In this document: positions 30,080 through 38,223 of the stretch, in pieces
How the letters are laid out: every line of letters begins with the position of its first letter
Position numbering within the stretch: position 1 is the first letter of the stretch
From: Rhizobium sp. WYJ-E13
GTDB taxonomy: Bacteria; Pseudomonadota; Alphaproteobacteria; Rhizobiales; Rhizobiaceae
NCBI RefSeq assembly: GCF_018987265.1
Contig: NZ_CP076853.1
Span: forward strand, 3,537,501 to 3,601,500
DNA: 64,000 bases
Reading direction: 5' to 3'
Made by a program: the position numbers and the translations under genes
The notes under the pieces: generated by a model
Database searches by the model: none
What the model saw: only the letters and a program-made list of their open reading frames with translations
What the model was told of the DNA's origin: nothing

Positions 30080-31375
30080 ATGGTCTCTGCAGTCCTTGCA
30101 TCATCCCTTGCCCGACGAAACATTCACTATGGATGGGTCGTCGTCGCTGCCACGTTCCTGACCATGCTGGTAACCGCCGGCGCAATGGGCGCGCCGGGCG
30201 TGCTCATCAAGCCGCTGCAGGATGAATTCGGCTGGGAAACCTCGCAGATCTCGTCTGCCCTTGCCATCCGCCTCATCCTCTTCGGCCTGATGGGTCCGTT
30301 TGCGGCAGCCTTCATGAACTATTTCGGCGTCCGCAAGGTCATCGTCTTTGCGCTCGCGCTGATCGGTGCAGGCTTCATCGGCTCGTTGTTCATGACCGAG
30401 CTTTGGCATCTGCTGGCGCTCTGGGGCATCGTCGTCGGCTTCGGCACCGGGCTGACGGCCATGGTACTGGCGGCCACGGTTTCCACACGCTGGTTTGTCA
30501 AGCATCGCGGCCTCGTCGTCGGTATGCTCTCGGCAAGTTCGGCAACCGGCCAGCTCGTTTTCCTGCCGCTGATGGCAGAATTGACCGAACGCTATGGCTG
30601 GCGCGCCACGGTCTTCTTCGTCTGCGCCATGATCATGGTCGCCGCCCTTCTCGTACTGCTCTTCATGCGCGACCGTCCCTCGGACGTGAATCTGCCGTCG
30701 GTCGGCGAAACCGAGGTTGCGCCGGCCCCGGCCCGAGGCACGCTCGGCGCAGCACTTGCAACGCCGATAACGGTTCTCAGAGACATTTCGACGACCTCGA
30801 CCTTCTGGATCCTATTCGCCACCTTTTTCATCTGCGGTCTCAGCACCAACGGCCTTATCCAAACGCATTTCGTCACACTCTGCGGCGATTTCGGTATCAT
30901 GCCGGTCGCAGCCGCCAGCGTTCTCGCTGTCATGGGCATTTTCGATTTCTTCGGGACGATCGGTTCCGGCTGGCTCTCCGACCGCTTCGACAATCGCTGG
31001 CTGCTCTTCTGGTATTACGGCCTGCGCGGTCTCTCGCTGCTTTTCCTCCCCTTCAGCGATTTCAGCTTCTACGGCCTGTCGATCTTCGCCGTCTTCTATG
31101 GCCTCGACTGGATCGCCACCGTGCCGCCGACCGTCAAGATCGCTGCCGACCGTTTCGGCCGCGAAAAAGCCGGCCTCGTCTTCGGCTGGGTCTTTGCCGG
31201 CCACCAGCTCGGCGCTGCAACCGCCGCCTATGGCGCCGGGCTGTCGCGCACCGCCCTGGAAAGCTACCTGCCCGCTTTCTTCATCGCCGGCGCCTTCTGC
31301 CTGCTGGCCTCGGTCCTGGCGATCACGCTGAAGAAATCCGGCCTTACCGGACCGGGCGCAACGGTCGCCCACTAA
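30080..31375 (+). CDS. Major facilitator superfamily transporter
   Basis: A 431-aa inner-membrane permease with 12 predicted helices in two halves. The N-terminus MVSAVLASSLARRNIHYGWVVV is typical of the oxalate/formate and monocarboxylate (MCT-like) MFS branch. The central loop (about 195-230) carries RDRPSDVNLPSVGE. I start at ATG 30080; a TTG two codons earlier is in frame. It is divergent from the TetR gene and probably induced by the ligand that TetR senses, so export or uptake of a small acid or toxic compound is the simplest reading. Confidence 0.92.
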   Translation: MVSAVLASSLARRNIHYGWVVVAATFLTMLVTAGAMGAPGVLIKPLQDEFGWETSQISSALAIRLILFGLMGPFAAAFMNYFGVRKVIVFALALIGAGFIGSLFMTELWHLLALWGIVVGFGTGLTAMVLAATVSTRWFVKHRGLVVGMLSASSATGQLVFLPLMAELTERYGWRATVFFVCAMIMVAALLVLLFMRDRPSDVNLPSVGETEVAPAPARGTLGAALATPITVLRDISTTSTFWILFATFFICGLSTNGLIQTHFVTLCGDFGIMPVAAASVLAVMGIFDFFGTIGSGWLSDRFDNRWLLFWYYGLRGLSLLFLPFSDFSFYGLSIFAVFYGLDWIATVPPTVKIAADRFGREKAGLVFGWVFAGHQLGAATAAYGAGLSRTALESYLPAFFIAGAFCLLASVLAITLKKSGLTGPGATVAH

Positions 31376-31399
31376 ATACCGAATTCGAAAGAGCTAAAC

Positions 31400-31429
31400 T
31401 TCGCCCGCCGTCTTGCACGCGCGGGCGAA
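31400..31429 (+). other. Hairpin between the MFS gene and tRNA-Leu
   Basis: A perfect 9-bp stem TTCGCCCGC (31400-31408) / GCGGGCGAA (31421-31429) with a 12-nt loop. No T-run follows, so it is at best a weak terminator for the transporter gene. Confidence 0.4.
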
Positions 31430-31460
31430 CGCATGTTAGACAGCCGCCTCGTATTTCGCT

Positions 31461-31545
31461 GCCCCATTGGCGGAATTGGTAGACGCGCTCGACTCAAAAT
31501 CGAGTTTCGAAAGAAGTGCTGGTTCGACCCCGGCATGGGGCACCA
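31461..31545 (+). tRNA. tRNA-Leu (CAA)
   Basis: An 85-nt tRNA with encoded CCA. The acceptor stem is GCCCCAT (31461-31467) with ATGGGGC (31535-31541). The anticodon arm is CTCGA/TCGAG around CTCAAAA, giving anticodon CAA at 31495-31497, which reads UUG. It has a long class II variable arm and T-arm GGTTCGACCCC. No tRNA neighbour is present, and I found no integrase or duplicated 3' end next to it. Confidence 0.97.
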
Positions 31546-31660
31546 AATATCTCTTAAATGGCTTTATGTTTCGCCCGCACCCCGAAGGGCGAGGGCATAA
31601 GCCTTGGTGATCGATGTTGAGCTCCCAGCGAAGTGGAATGCCGAGCCCTCAGTTCAGTCT

Positions 31661-31957
31661 TTAGTCACAACGGCGCACCGTTTTTGTGACAGTGCCTTCG
31701 TCGGTCTGACGGGTGATGCTACGCGTGTAACAGCGGTCACGGTCCCGATCGCGCCAGCGATCCCGTTCACGCACCGCGCCGAACGTAATGCCGCGATCGC
31801 TGATGGTAACGCCGGGACGAGCCCGGTCACGGTCATAATGGTCATATCCGTCATAGGAGCGCTCGCGGGTGACGGTCACGCTATCCGCCATTGCGGGCGC
31901 TGCAGCCGAGCCCAGGGCAAGGGCAGCGATTGCGCAGTTGATGATGATCTTTCGCAT
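31661..31957 (-). CDS. Small secreted Arg/Asp-rich protein
   Basis: A 98-aa exported protein. The start MRKIIINCAIAALALGSAAA has AGGAG 8 nt upstream and gives a signal peptide cut after AMA near residue 24; in-frame ATGs further upstream are less well placed. The mature part is very charged (DRDRARPGVTISDRG, VRERDRWRDRDRDRCYTR) and ends VTKTVRRCD with two Cys that could pair. I do not recognise a named family. Small, basic, signal-peptide proteins like this are frequent in rhizobia. Confidence 0.75.
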   Translation of the reverse strand: MRKIIINCAIAALALGSAAAPAMADSVTVTRERSYDGYDHYDRDRARPGVTISDRGITFGAVRERDRWRDRDRDRCYTRSITRQTDEGTVTKTVRRCD

Positions 31958-32114
31958 CTCTCTTCTCCTTGTCTTCATGTTAGAGGCAACGACACAGGAC
32001 CTTAGTGGTTCCGACCAAAAGCCGGCCATTTAGGCCTAATCTATCCAAATCAACTCTTTAACTTTGACGGCGCTTCATCCTAAAGTGCCGGCCGCGGGCA
32101 TTTTGAGAGGGCGG

Positions 32115-33860
32115 ATGCATCAGGAAGCGGGACTCATTGCGACGGTAGCCATAAGCTTCGTCTTTGCGGCGGTTCTTGGCTATTGCGCCGACAGGCTGCG
32201 ACTGCCGCCACTGGTCGGCTATCTCTTCGCCGGCATTCTCATGGGACCATTCACACCGGGCTTTGTCGCCGACACGGAGCTTGCGAGCCAGCTCGCCGAA
32301 ATGGGTGTGATCCTGCTGATGTTCGGCGTCGGCCTGCACTTCTCCGCATCCGATCTTTTGGCCGTGCGCGGCATCGCCGTACCGGGCGCCATCGGCCAGA
32401 TCCTGCTTGCCACCCTACTCGGCGTCGGCCTCGGCGAACTCTGGGGCTGGAGCCTCGGCGCCGGCATCGTCTTCGGCCTCAGCCTTTCGGTTGCCAGCAC
32501 GGTCGTGCTCCTGAAAGCGCTGGAGGAGCGCAATCTCGTCAATACCGCCGGCGGGCGCGTGGCTGTCGGCTGGTTGATCGTCGAGGATCTCGCCATGGTA
32601 CTGGCGCTCGTGCTGTTGCCGGCCCTCGCCGAACTTCTGGGCGGGCATGCGAGCGACGCCGCCTCGCATGGCCTTGACCTGCCGCTTTCTGCCACCATCG
32701 CACTCACCTTGCTGAAAGTCGCATCCTTTGCCGCCATGGCGATCTTCCTTGGGCCGCGCATCGTGCCTTGGCTTTTGACGCTGATTGCCCGTACCGGCTC
32801 GCGCGAACTCTTCACGCTCACCGTGCTCGCCATCGCGCTCGGCATTGCTTTCGGTTCGGCGGCAATCTTCGGCGTTTCCTTTGCACTCGGCGCCTTCTTC
32901 GCCGGCGTGGTCATGAGCGAATCCCATCTCAGCCATCGCGCCGCCGCCGATTCCCTGCCGCTGCAGAATGCCTTCTCGGTGCTGTTTTTCGTTTCCGTCG
33001 GCATGCTCTTCGATCCGTCGATCATTGTGCAGCACCCTCTGGCTGTGATCAGTGCTCTGGCACTGATCATCGTCGGCAAGGCAATCATCTCCTTCGGCAT
33101 TGTAGCTCTGCTGCGCTATCCGATCGGCATGGGCCTGACGGCAGCCGGCGGCCTTGCCCAGATCGGCGAATTCTCCTTCATCCTCGCCGGCCTCGGCGTT
33201 TCGCTCGGGCTCCTGCCGCATGAAGGACAGGATCTGATCCTCGCCGCCGCGATTCTCTCCATCACACTGAACCCGATCGTCATCTTCGTAGCGGAGAAGC
33301 TGAACCGCAACATCAAGGTGAAGTGGCCACGTCTCTACGAAAGCTACGGGCGAAAGAACCAGGATGCCCTGGCGCGGGAACTGGAAAAGATCCGGGCGCT
33401 CGGCGAGGAGCGCGCGCGCCAGCATCATCTGCGGATACAGCAGCTGGTCGAGACCTTCCCGCTCTTTTCCGAAGCCGGCGAGGATGCGCTCGAGGAACTG
33501 CTCCTGCTGTTCAACCCCAAACTCGCCTCGCCCGGCGAACGCGTCATCCGCCGCGGGGATCGCGGCGACAGCATGTATTTCATCTCCTCTGGCGCGGTCG
33601 AAGTACGGCTGGCAAGCGGAGCAGTGCGGCTGGAGCCCGGCGCCTTCTTCGGCGAAATGGCGCTGCTCAGCGGCGGACGCCGCACGGCCGATGTCATCGC
33701 CGTGGATTTCTGCCAGTTCGAAGTGCTGGAGCGGCGTGACTTCAACATGTTCATGTCACGCCATCCGCATCTGCGTGCGATCGTCAGCGAAATGGCACAG
33801 AAGCGCACCGAAATGAACGTGATGCGCCAGCAGTGGGAAAAATCCATGGATCTGTCGTAA
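32115..33860 (+). CDS. CPA2 cation:proton antiporter with C-terminal cyclic-nucleotide-binding domain
   Basis: A 581-aa membrane protein. Residues about 1-385 form a Na+/H+ exchanger domain of the KefB/YbaL type, with GYLFAGILMGPFTPG, the ion-site block GWLIVEDLAMVLAL and QIGEFSFILAG. Instead of the TrkA-N domain usual in this family, a cyclic-nucleotide-binding-like fold (about 450-565) follows. It has PGERVIRRGDRGDSMYFISS and phosphate cassette FGEMALLSGGRRTADV. It probably exchanges K+ or Na+ for protons under nucleotide control. The start MHQEAGLI follows AGAGGGCGG. Confidence 0.93.
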   Translation: MHQEAGLIATVAISFVFAAVLGYCADRLRLPPLVGYLFAGILMGPFTPGFVADTELASQLAEMGVILLMFGVGLHFSASDLLAVRGIAVPGAIGQILLATLLGVGLGELWGWSLGAGIVFGLSLSVASTVVLLKALEERNLVNTAGGRVAVGWLIVEDLAMVLALVLLPALAELLGGHASDAASHGLDLPLSATIALTLLKVASFAAMAIFLGPRIVPWLLTLIARTGSRELFTLTVLAIALGIAFGSAAIFGVSFALGAFFAGVVMSESHLSHRAAADSLPLQNAFSVLFFVSVGMLFDPSIIVQHPLAVISALALIIVGKAIISFGIVALLRYPIGMGLTAAGGLAQIGEFSFILAGLGVSLGLLPHEGQDLILAAAILSITLNPIVIFVAEKLNRNIKVKWPRLYESYGRKNQDALARELEKIRALGEERARQHHLRIQQLVETFPLFSEAGEDALEELLLLFNPKLASPGERVIRRGDRGDSMYFISSGAVEVRLASGAVRLEPGAFFGEMALLSGGRRTADVIAVDFCQFEVLERRDFNMFMSRHPHLRAIVSEMAQKRTEMNVMRQQWEKSMDLS

Positions 33861-33862
33861 AA

Positions 33863-33890
33863 AGCGCCGCGGCACGCAGGCCGTAGCGCT
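33863..33890 (+). other. Hairpin after the antiporter gene
   Basis: AGCGC...GCGCT encloses CGGC...GCCG with loop ACGCAG, 2 bp beyond the stop. No uridine run follows directly, so terminator activity is uncertain. Confidence 0.35.
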
Positions 33891-33990
33891 CTCAAGCGGG
33901 TTTTATCAAGGTAGGATTACTTGTTGTCCGGGCGAGCGTCGCTCATCGGCCGCTGTTCCCGCATATCTCACGATCGGCAGACAGACCTGA

Positions 33991-34293
33991 TCACGCTGTC
34001 GCGATGTCGTCCATCTTCGGCCAGTAGAGATCCGAACGGTAATCGGTAGGGATCGGATCGAGCCTGGAAATCGCCTCGGCGGCAAAATCGATCTGCATGG
34101 CAAGATATTTGAGCACGGCCGGCATCGGCACACCGGCGGCAAATTCCATGACCCGTGAGCGGCTATAGCCGCTGGCACCAAGGCGCCGCACCGCCTCGCG
34201 GCGAACATCCTCACGATCCGGCCTCCGGCTCTCGGCTTCACGATCCTGCTGTTCGGCCACGCCGAGCCCGCCCTCTATTACCCTCAATCGCAT
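33991..34293 (-). CDS. Hypothetical protein, 100 aa
   Basis: Soluble, with a charged N-terminal half (EQQDREAESRRPDREDVRREA) and a conserved-looking C-terminal half (VMEFAAGVPMPAVLKYLAMQ, then DPIPTDYRSDLYWP). GGTGG lies before the ATG. No family is recognised. Codon use is like the neighbours and the frame is clean, so I believe it is real, but nothing visible points to a function. It is divergent from the YqaA-like gene. Confidence 0.6.
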   Translation of the reverse strand: MRLRVIEGGLGVAEQQDREAESRRPDREDVRREAVRRLGASGYSRSRVMEFAAGVPMPAVLKYLAMQIDFAAEAISRLDPIPTDYRSDLYWPKMDDIATA

Positions 34294-34491
34294 GGCATGC
34301 CACCCAATATTTCAACTCGCATAAGCTTGCCGCAGATTCGCCGGATTGCCATCTCGCGAAATCTTGGGAGACATGCCCACGGCAGATCACAAAAATTTTT
34401 CAACGAGAACGCCTCGAAGCCGCAGGCCGAGCATTTACAGCGTCATGATCGCCCCCTAATGCTTTGTGCGTCGCAACAAGGAAGGAAACGG

Positions 34492-35082
34492 ATGCTCCGC
34501 AGACTTTACGACTGGACCATGTCTCTGGCCTCGAAAAAATCGGCCGAAGTCTGGCTCGCCGTCATCGCCTTCGTCGAAAGCTCCGTCTTTCTGGTCCCCG
34601 CTGACGTGCTCTTCCTGCCGATGGCGCTCGCCAAGCCCGAGCGCTCCTATCGCTACGCGATCGTCGCCACCATCGCCTCGGTACTCGGCGGTATCGCCGG
34701 TTGGGCACTCGGCTATTATGCCTATGAAACCGTGGCGAAGCCGGTTCTGGAATTCTACGGAAAGCTCGATCAGTTCGAGCAGATGAAATCCTACGTCACC
34801 TACGAGACCATCCTGCTGCTCCTCGTCACCTCGGGTCTGGCGCATTTGCCGCCGATCAAGATCGTGACGATCCTGTCCGGCGTCATCCATGTCAGCCTGC
34901 CGCTCTTCATCGTTTCGGCGATCATCGCCCGCGGCGCCCGCTTCCTGTTCCTTGCATGGCTGCTGCGCCGTTACGGTGAGCCGATCCGCCATTTCATCGA
35001 GAAGCGTCTCGGCCAGATCGTCGGCATCGGCGCGGCGGTCGTGATCGTGCTATATCTAGCGTACCGATATTTTGCCCACTGA
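34492..35082 (+). CDS. YqaA family (DedA/VTT-type) membrane protein
   Basis: A 196-aa protein with about four transmembrane helices, starting MLRRLYDWTMSLASKKSAEV after GGAAGGAAAC. Motifs ESSVFLVPADVLFLPMALAK and GGIAGWALGYYAYE match the SNARE-associated/VTT fold. In studied members this fold acts in membrane phospholipid transport. A longer frame upstream has no coding look. dsbB begins 23 bp downstream, so the two are probably co-transcribed. Confidence 0.9.
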   Translation: MLRRLYDWTMSLASKKSAEVWLAVIAFVESSVFLVPADVLFLPMALAKPERSYRYAIVATIASVLGGIAGWALGYYAYETVAKPVLEFYGKLDQFEQMKSYVTYETILLLLVTSGLAHLPPIKIVTILSGVIHVSLPLFIVSAIIARGARFLFLAWLLRRYGEPIRHFIEKRLGQIVGIGAAVVIVLYLAYRYFAH

Positions 35083-35104
35083 GCCAACTTCGCGGAGTTC
35101 CGCC

Positions 35105-35620
35105 ATGAATGCCCCCACCTCGCCGCTTGCCCGCCCGGGCTTCGCTCTCTCGCTGCTGCTTGCCATCGGCATGACCGTGGTGGCCGGAACGGCCCTCGGC
35201 TTTCAGTATATCGGCGGTTACATTCCCTGCGCACTCTGCCTGCTGCAGCGTCAGCCGTATTACTACGGCATTCCGATCGCGATCGTCGGCGCAGTGGCCG
35301 CTCTCGTCGGTCTGCCCAACTGGATGACGCGCGCCATCATTCTTGCCGTCGGCATCCTGATGCTCGTCGGCGCGGGCATGGGCGTCTATCACGCCGGCGT
35401 GGAATGGCATTTCTGGCCCGGCCCTGCCACCTGCTCGACCACGGCCAGCAGCCTGACCACCAATGCCGGCGATCTCCTAAGCGAGCTGAACACGATCAAA
35501 GGCCCGTCCTGCACGGATGCAGCACTGCGGGTTCTCGGCCTGTCCTTTGCGGGCTGGAATGTGATCGCGAGCCTGATCCTCGCAGCCTTCGCCTTCTGGA
35601 GCGTGAAGAAGACAGCGTAA
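35105..35620 (+). CDS. dsbB: Disulfide bond formation protein B
   Basis: Inner-membrane oxidase that passes electrons from DsbA to quinone. The 171-aa protein has four helices. The first redox pair is in IPCALCLLQRQPYY (CxxC), and the second periplasmic pair is Cys in PATCSTT and in GPSCTDA. GCGGAG is 8 nt before the ATG. A longer in-frame start overlaps the upstream gene and is unlikely. No dsbA is visible. A rhizobial-type intergenic repeat follows the stop directly. Confidence 0.92.
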   Translation: MNAPTSPLARPGFALSLLLAIGMTVVAGTALGFQYIGGYIPCALCLLQRQPYYYGIPIAIVGAVAALVGLPNWMTRAIILAVGILMLVGAGMGVYHAGVEWHFWPGPATCSTTASSLTTNAGDLLSELNTIKGPSCTDAALRVLGLSFAGWNVIASLILAAFAFWSVKKTA

Positions 35621-35626
35621 GACGCT

Positions 35627-35685
35627 TAAAAGCAGGTCGCGCAAAAGTGCGCAGCGGCTTTGCGACAACGACTGCATAAACCAAG
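35627..35685 (+). repeat. Rhizobial-type intergenic repeat after dsbB
   Basis: The stretch containing GGTCGCGCAAAAGTGCGCAG then CTTTGCGACAACGAC forms an imperfect hairpin: GCAAAAG pairs with CTTTGC and GCAGGTCG with CGACTGC, with a bulge. From memory it resembles a sequence that recurs between genes in Rhizobium genomes. Only this one copy is obvious in the window, so repeat status rests on recall, not on this sequence. Confidence 0.45.
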
Positions 35686-35694
35686 GACTTTGAA

Positions 35695-36252
35695 TCAGGG
35701 CTGCAGCTCGGTATCCCAGTAGAGGTAGTCGAGCCAGCTATCATGCAGATAGTTCGGCGGGAAGAGCCGGCCGTTATTGTGCAGGTCCTGCACAGTCGGC
35801 TGGTACGGCTTTTGCGCCGGGAACATGCCTGCCTGCTTCGGAAGCTTGCTGCCCTTGCGCAGATTGCAGGGCGAACAGGCCGCCACGACATTCTCCCAGG
35901 TCGTCTCGCCGCCATGAGCGCGCGGAGTGACGTGGTCGAAAGTCAGATCGTCATGAGCGCCGCAATACTGGCACTCGAACCTGTCGCGCAGGAAAACGTT
36001 GAAGCGGGTGAAGGCGGGATTGCGGGATGGCTGAACGTAAGTCTTGAGGCACACCACACTCGGCAGCCGCATCGAAAAGCTCGGTGAGGAAACCTCGTGC
36101 TCATATTCCGCGATGATATTCACACGGTCGAGAAATACCGCCTTGATCGCGTCCTGCCAGGACCAGAGCGACAAGGGATAATAACTCAGCGGCCGGTAGT
36201 CAGCGTTCAGGACGAGCGCCGGCAGGGCCTGTGGGGAGACTGCAATCGTCAA
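35695..36252 (-). CDS. HNH endonuclease family protein
   Basis: A 185-aa protein with a zinc-bound HNH domain in the second half. CQYCG (about 95-99) and CSPCN (about 126-130) hold the zinc, and LTFDHVTPRAHGG with WENVVAAC supplies the catalytic His and Asn. The N-terminal half LVLNADYRPLSYYPLSLWSW is conserved in this widespread bacterial group, which is not tied to phage. The role is unclear, perhaps DNA repair or processing. It lies downstream of the palindromic element on the same strand as the glycosylase. Confidence 0.9.
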   Translation of the reverse strand: MTIAVSPQALPALVLNADYRPLSYYPLSLWSWQDAIKAVFLDRVNIIAEYEHEVSSPSFSMRLPSVVCLKTYVQPSRNPAFTRFNVFLRDRFECQYCGAHDDLTFDHVTPRAHGGETTWENVVAACSPCNLRKGSKLPKQAGMFPAQKPYQPTVQDLHNNGRLFPPNYLHDSWLDYLYWDTELQP

Positions 36253-36362
36253 GGAGCCCTCCTGGATCGATTCGGCATCTGCACCTGTATATTAGGCCGG
36301 TTGTTACAGGATTGTGAAGTCCAATAAATTCAGGGAATAAAGGCGAATCGAGGGACAGTGCC

Positions 36363-36661
36363 GTTAGAGCCTTTCCTGGTTAGATTGCAGCATTCTGCCG
36401 GAGCAGGTTTTCGTCAGGGCAAAGGCGATTGGCGACGGGCATACCCCAAGGTACGTCCGAGCCGATCGCCTTTGATCCTGGCGCAAAGATGCCCGGCCCT
36501 AGCTGGTTTGCAAGCAAACCACCGGGGTTGGCTGAAACGGGCCGTCTGATCGACCGGCCGGCTTGGCCGTAGATCTGGGCTACGACGCGCGCCGGCCGGT
36601 CGACCATCCGACTCCGTTTGAGCCAACAGAATGCTGCAATCTAATCAGGAAAGGCTCTAAC
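36363..36661. repeat. 299-bp palindromic intergenic element with 35-bp terminal inverted repeats
   Basis: The ends 36363-36397 and 36627-36661 are inverted copies of a 35-bp sequence (34/35 identical, beginning GTTAGAGC and ending GCAGCATTCTG). Inside are three more inverted pairs. AAAGGCGATTGGC (36421-36433) faces 36461-36473, with one G-U. GGTTTGC-AA-GCAAACC spans 36505-36520. TCGACCGGCCGGC (36550-36562) faces 36591-36603 and encloses CGTAG/CTACG. It encodes no convincing protein. It looks like a rhizobial mosaic (RIME-like) or MITE-like element. Its right edge supplies the TAG stop of the adjacent glycosylase gene. Confidence 0.85.
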
Positions 36662-37343
36662 CGATCGGCAGCACGTCGCGATGCATTTTTGCGGCGTAAT
36701 AAGCCCAGAAAAGCCGGGCTGCGACGGAGCGCCAAGGCGACCAGATTTCTGCAAGCCCTGCAAGCACTTTGGCCTGCGGGCGCTCCGCGAGACCGAATGC
36801 CGCAGCAACCGCTGCCTGGAGAGCCACATCGCCCGCCGGAAAAACATCCACATGCCCGCCGCAGAACATCAAATAGACCTCTGCGGTCCATGGCCCGATT
36901 CCCTTCTGGGCCGTCAGTTCCGCGAGCGCCTCGGCGGGCGGTTTTTGGACCAGGGCCTGCAGATTGATTCGCCCGGAAGCGACGGCTTGCGCAATCCGTG
37001 TCAGCGTGTCGGCCTTGGCACGGGAAAGCCCGAATTCGCGCCAGGCTTCGGGATGAAGCAGTATGTATGTCTCCGCGCTCAGCGATCCGCTCTCGGGCTG
37101 CATCCGCCGCCAGATCGCCTCCGCGCTGGCACGCGAGACCATCTGCGAAACGATGATATGGGCAAGGCCGGCAAAACCCGGCTCGCGCAGCCTGAGCGGC
37201 ACAGGCCCCGCTTCCTTGGCAACCGAAACGAGCCGTGGGTCGAGAACAAGAAGAGCGGCGAGCCCCTCTTCGATATCCTTTTCGTTGCTGATGACCTGCA
37301 CCTTGCCTCGCGATCGCTTCAAATCCGTGTCAGAAGAAAGCAT
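36657..37343 (-). CDS. DNA-3-methyladenine glycosylase II family protein (AlkA-like, HhH-GPD)
   Basis: Removes alkylated bases from DNA. The protein is about 228 aa, with the helix-hairpin-helix LTAQKGIGPWTAEVYLMF (about 137-154) and the catalytic Asp in VFPAGDVALQ. It lacks the AlkA N-terminal domain, as in the short 3-methyladenine glycosylases. The ATG at 37343 overlaps the oppositely oriented gluQ ATG; a GTG at 37301 nearer the conserved region is an alternative. The TAG stop lies in the terminal repeat of the 299-bp element. Confidence 0.92.
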   Translation of the reverse strand: MLSSDTDLKRSRGKVQVISNEKDIEEGLAALLVLDPRLVSVAKEAGPVPLRLREPGFAGLAHIIVSQMVSRASAEAIWRRMQPESGSLSAETYILLHPEAWREFGLSRAKADTLTRIAQAVASGRINLQALVQKPPAEALAELTAQKGIGPWTAEVYLMFCGGHVDVFPAGDVALQAAVAAAFGLAERPQAKVLAGLAEIWSPWRSVAARLFWAYYAAKMHRDVLPIG

Positions 37344-38223
37344 GATCACGACTCCGCGTCAAAAACCCGTCTTCCGTTTCGCGCCGAGCCCCAATGGGCC
37401 TTTGCATCTCGGTCACGCGCTGTCAGCTTTCCTCAACGACGACATGGCAAGAGCGATAGAAGGCCGGCTGCTGCTGCGCATCGAAGACATCGATCTGACG
37501 CGCTGTACACCCGAATTCGAAGCCGGCATCTACGCCGATCTCCAATGGCTTGAGATCGAATGGGAGCAGCCGGTGCGCCGCCAGTCGGAACATTTTTCCG
37601 AATATCAGGCAGCCCTTCATTCGCTGGTCGAACGCGGATTGGTCTACCCTTCCTTCCTGACGCGCGGAGAGGTCAAAACCCGCGTTGCGGCTTACGAGGG
37701 GGTAAACCGCCCCTGGCCACGCGATCCCGACGGCACGCCGCATTATCCGGCTGATGACCGCGACCGCAGCGAGGACGAGCGCAGCACAATGCTGGCCTCC
37801 GGCTTGAAACATGCTTGGCGTCTGGACATGCACCGGGCAATGAATCTGGTCGGCGAACCGCTGTTCTGGACGGAAACCGGCGACGAAAGAAAAGGTGAAA
37901 TCCTGGCCGAGCCCGCCGCCTGGGGCGATGTCGTTCTCTCGCGCTCGGATGCGCCCTCCAGCTACCATCTGTCTGTTGTCGTCGATGATGCGCTGCAGGG
38001 CGTGACCCATGTCGTGCGCGGGCTCGACCTTTTCCACGCCACCTCGGTGCACAGGCTGCTGCAGAGGTTGCTCGACCTGCCGCAACCAGCCTATCACCAT
38101 CATCGCCTCGTCGTGGACGCAGATGGCCGGAAGCTTTCCAAAAGCCAGGGCGATACTGGCCTTGCGGAGCTGCGTGCGAAGGGGCTGTCAGTTGCCGGTA
38201 TTCGCCGCCTTGTCGGACTTTGA
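37342..38223 (+). CDS. gluQ: Glutamyl-Q tRNA(Asp) synthetase
   Basis: A truncated GluRS paralogue that attaches glutamate to queuosine in the anticodon of tRNA(Asp). The 293-aa protein has the class I start FRFAPSPNGPLHLGHALSAF with HIGH variant HLGH, and the KMSKS-like RKLSKSQGD near residue 265. It ends there without an anticodon-binding domain, as expected. AGAAGAAAG precedes the ATG. It overlaps the convergent YihY gene by 36 bp and shares CATG with the divergent glycosylase start. Confidence 0.95.
   Translation: MITTPRQKPVFRFAPSPNGPLHLGHALSAFLNDDMARAIEGRLLLRIEDIDLTRCTPEFEAGIYADLQWLEIEWEQPVRRQSEHFSEYQAALHSLVERGLVYPSFLTRGEVKTRVAAYEGVNRPWPRDPDGTPHYPADDRDRSEDERSTMLASGLKHAWRLDMHRAMNLVGEPLFWTETGDERKGEILAEPAAWGDVVLSRSDAPSSYHLSVVVDDALQGVTHVVRGLDLFHATSVHRLLQRLLDLPQPAYHHHRLVVDADGRKLSKSQGDTGLAELRAKGLSVAGIRRLVGL

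Noticed and set aside
31461..31545. tRNA-Leu as an integration site for a genomic island
   Set aside because: No integrase, no duplicated tRNA 3' end and no change in gene character on either side.
36358..36549. 63-codon frame inside the palindromic element
   Set aside because: The frame reads through inverted repeats and includes no start signal; repeats of this kind produce accidental frames.
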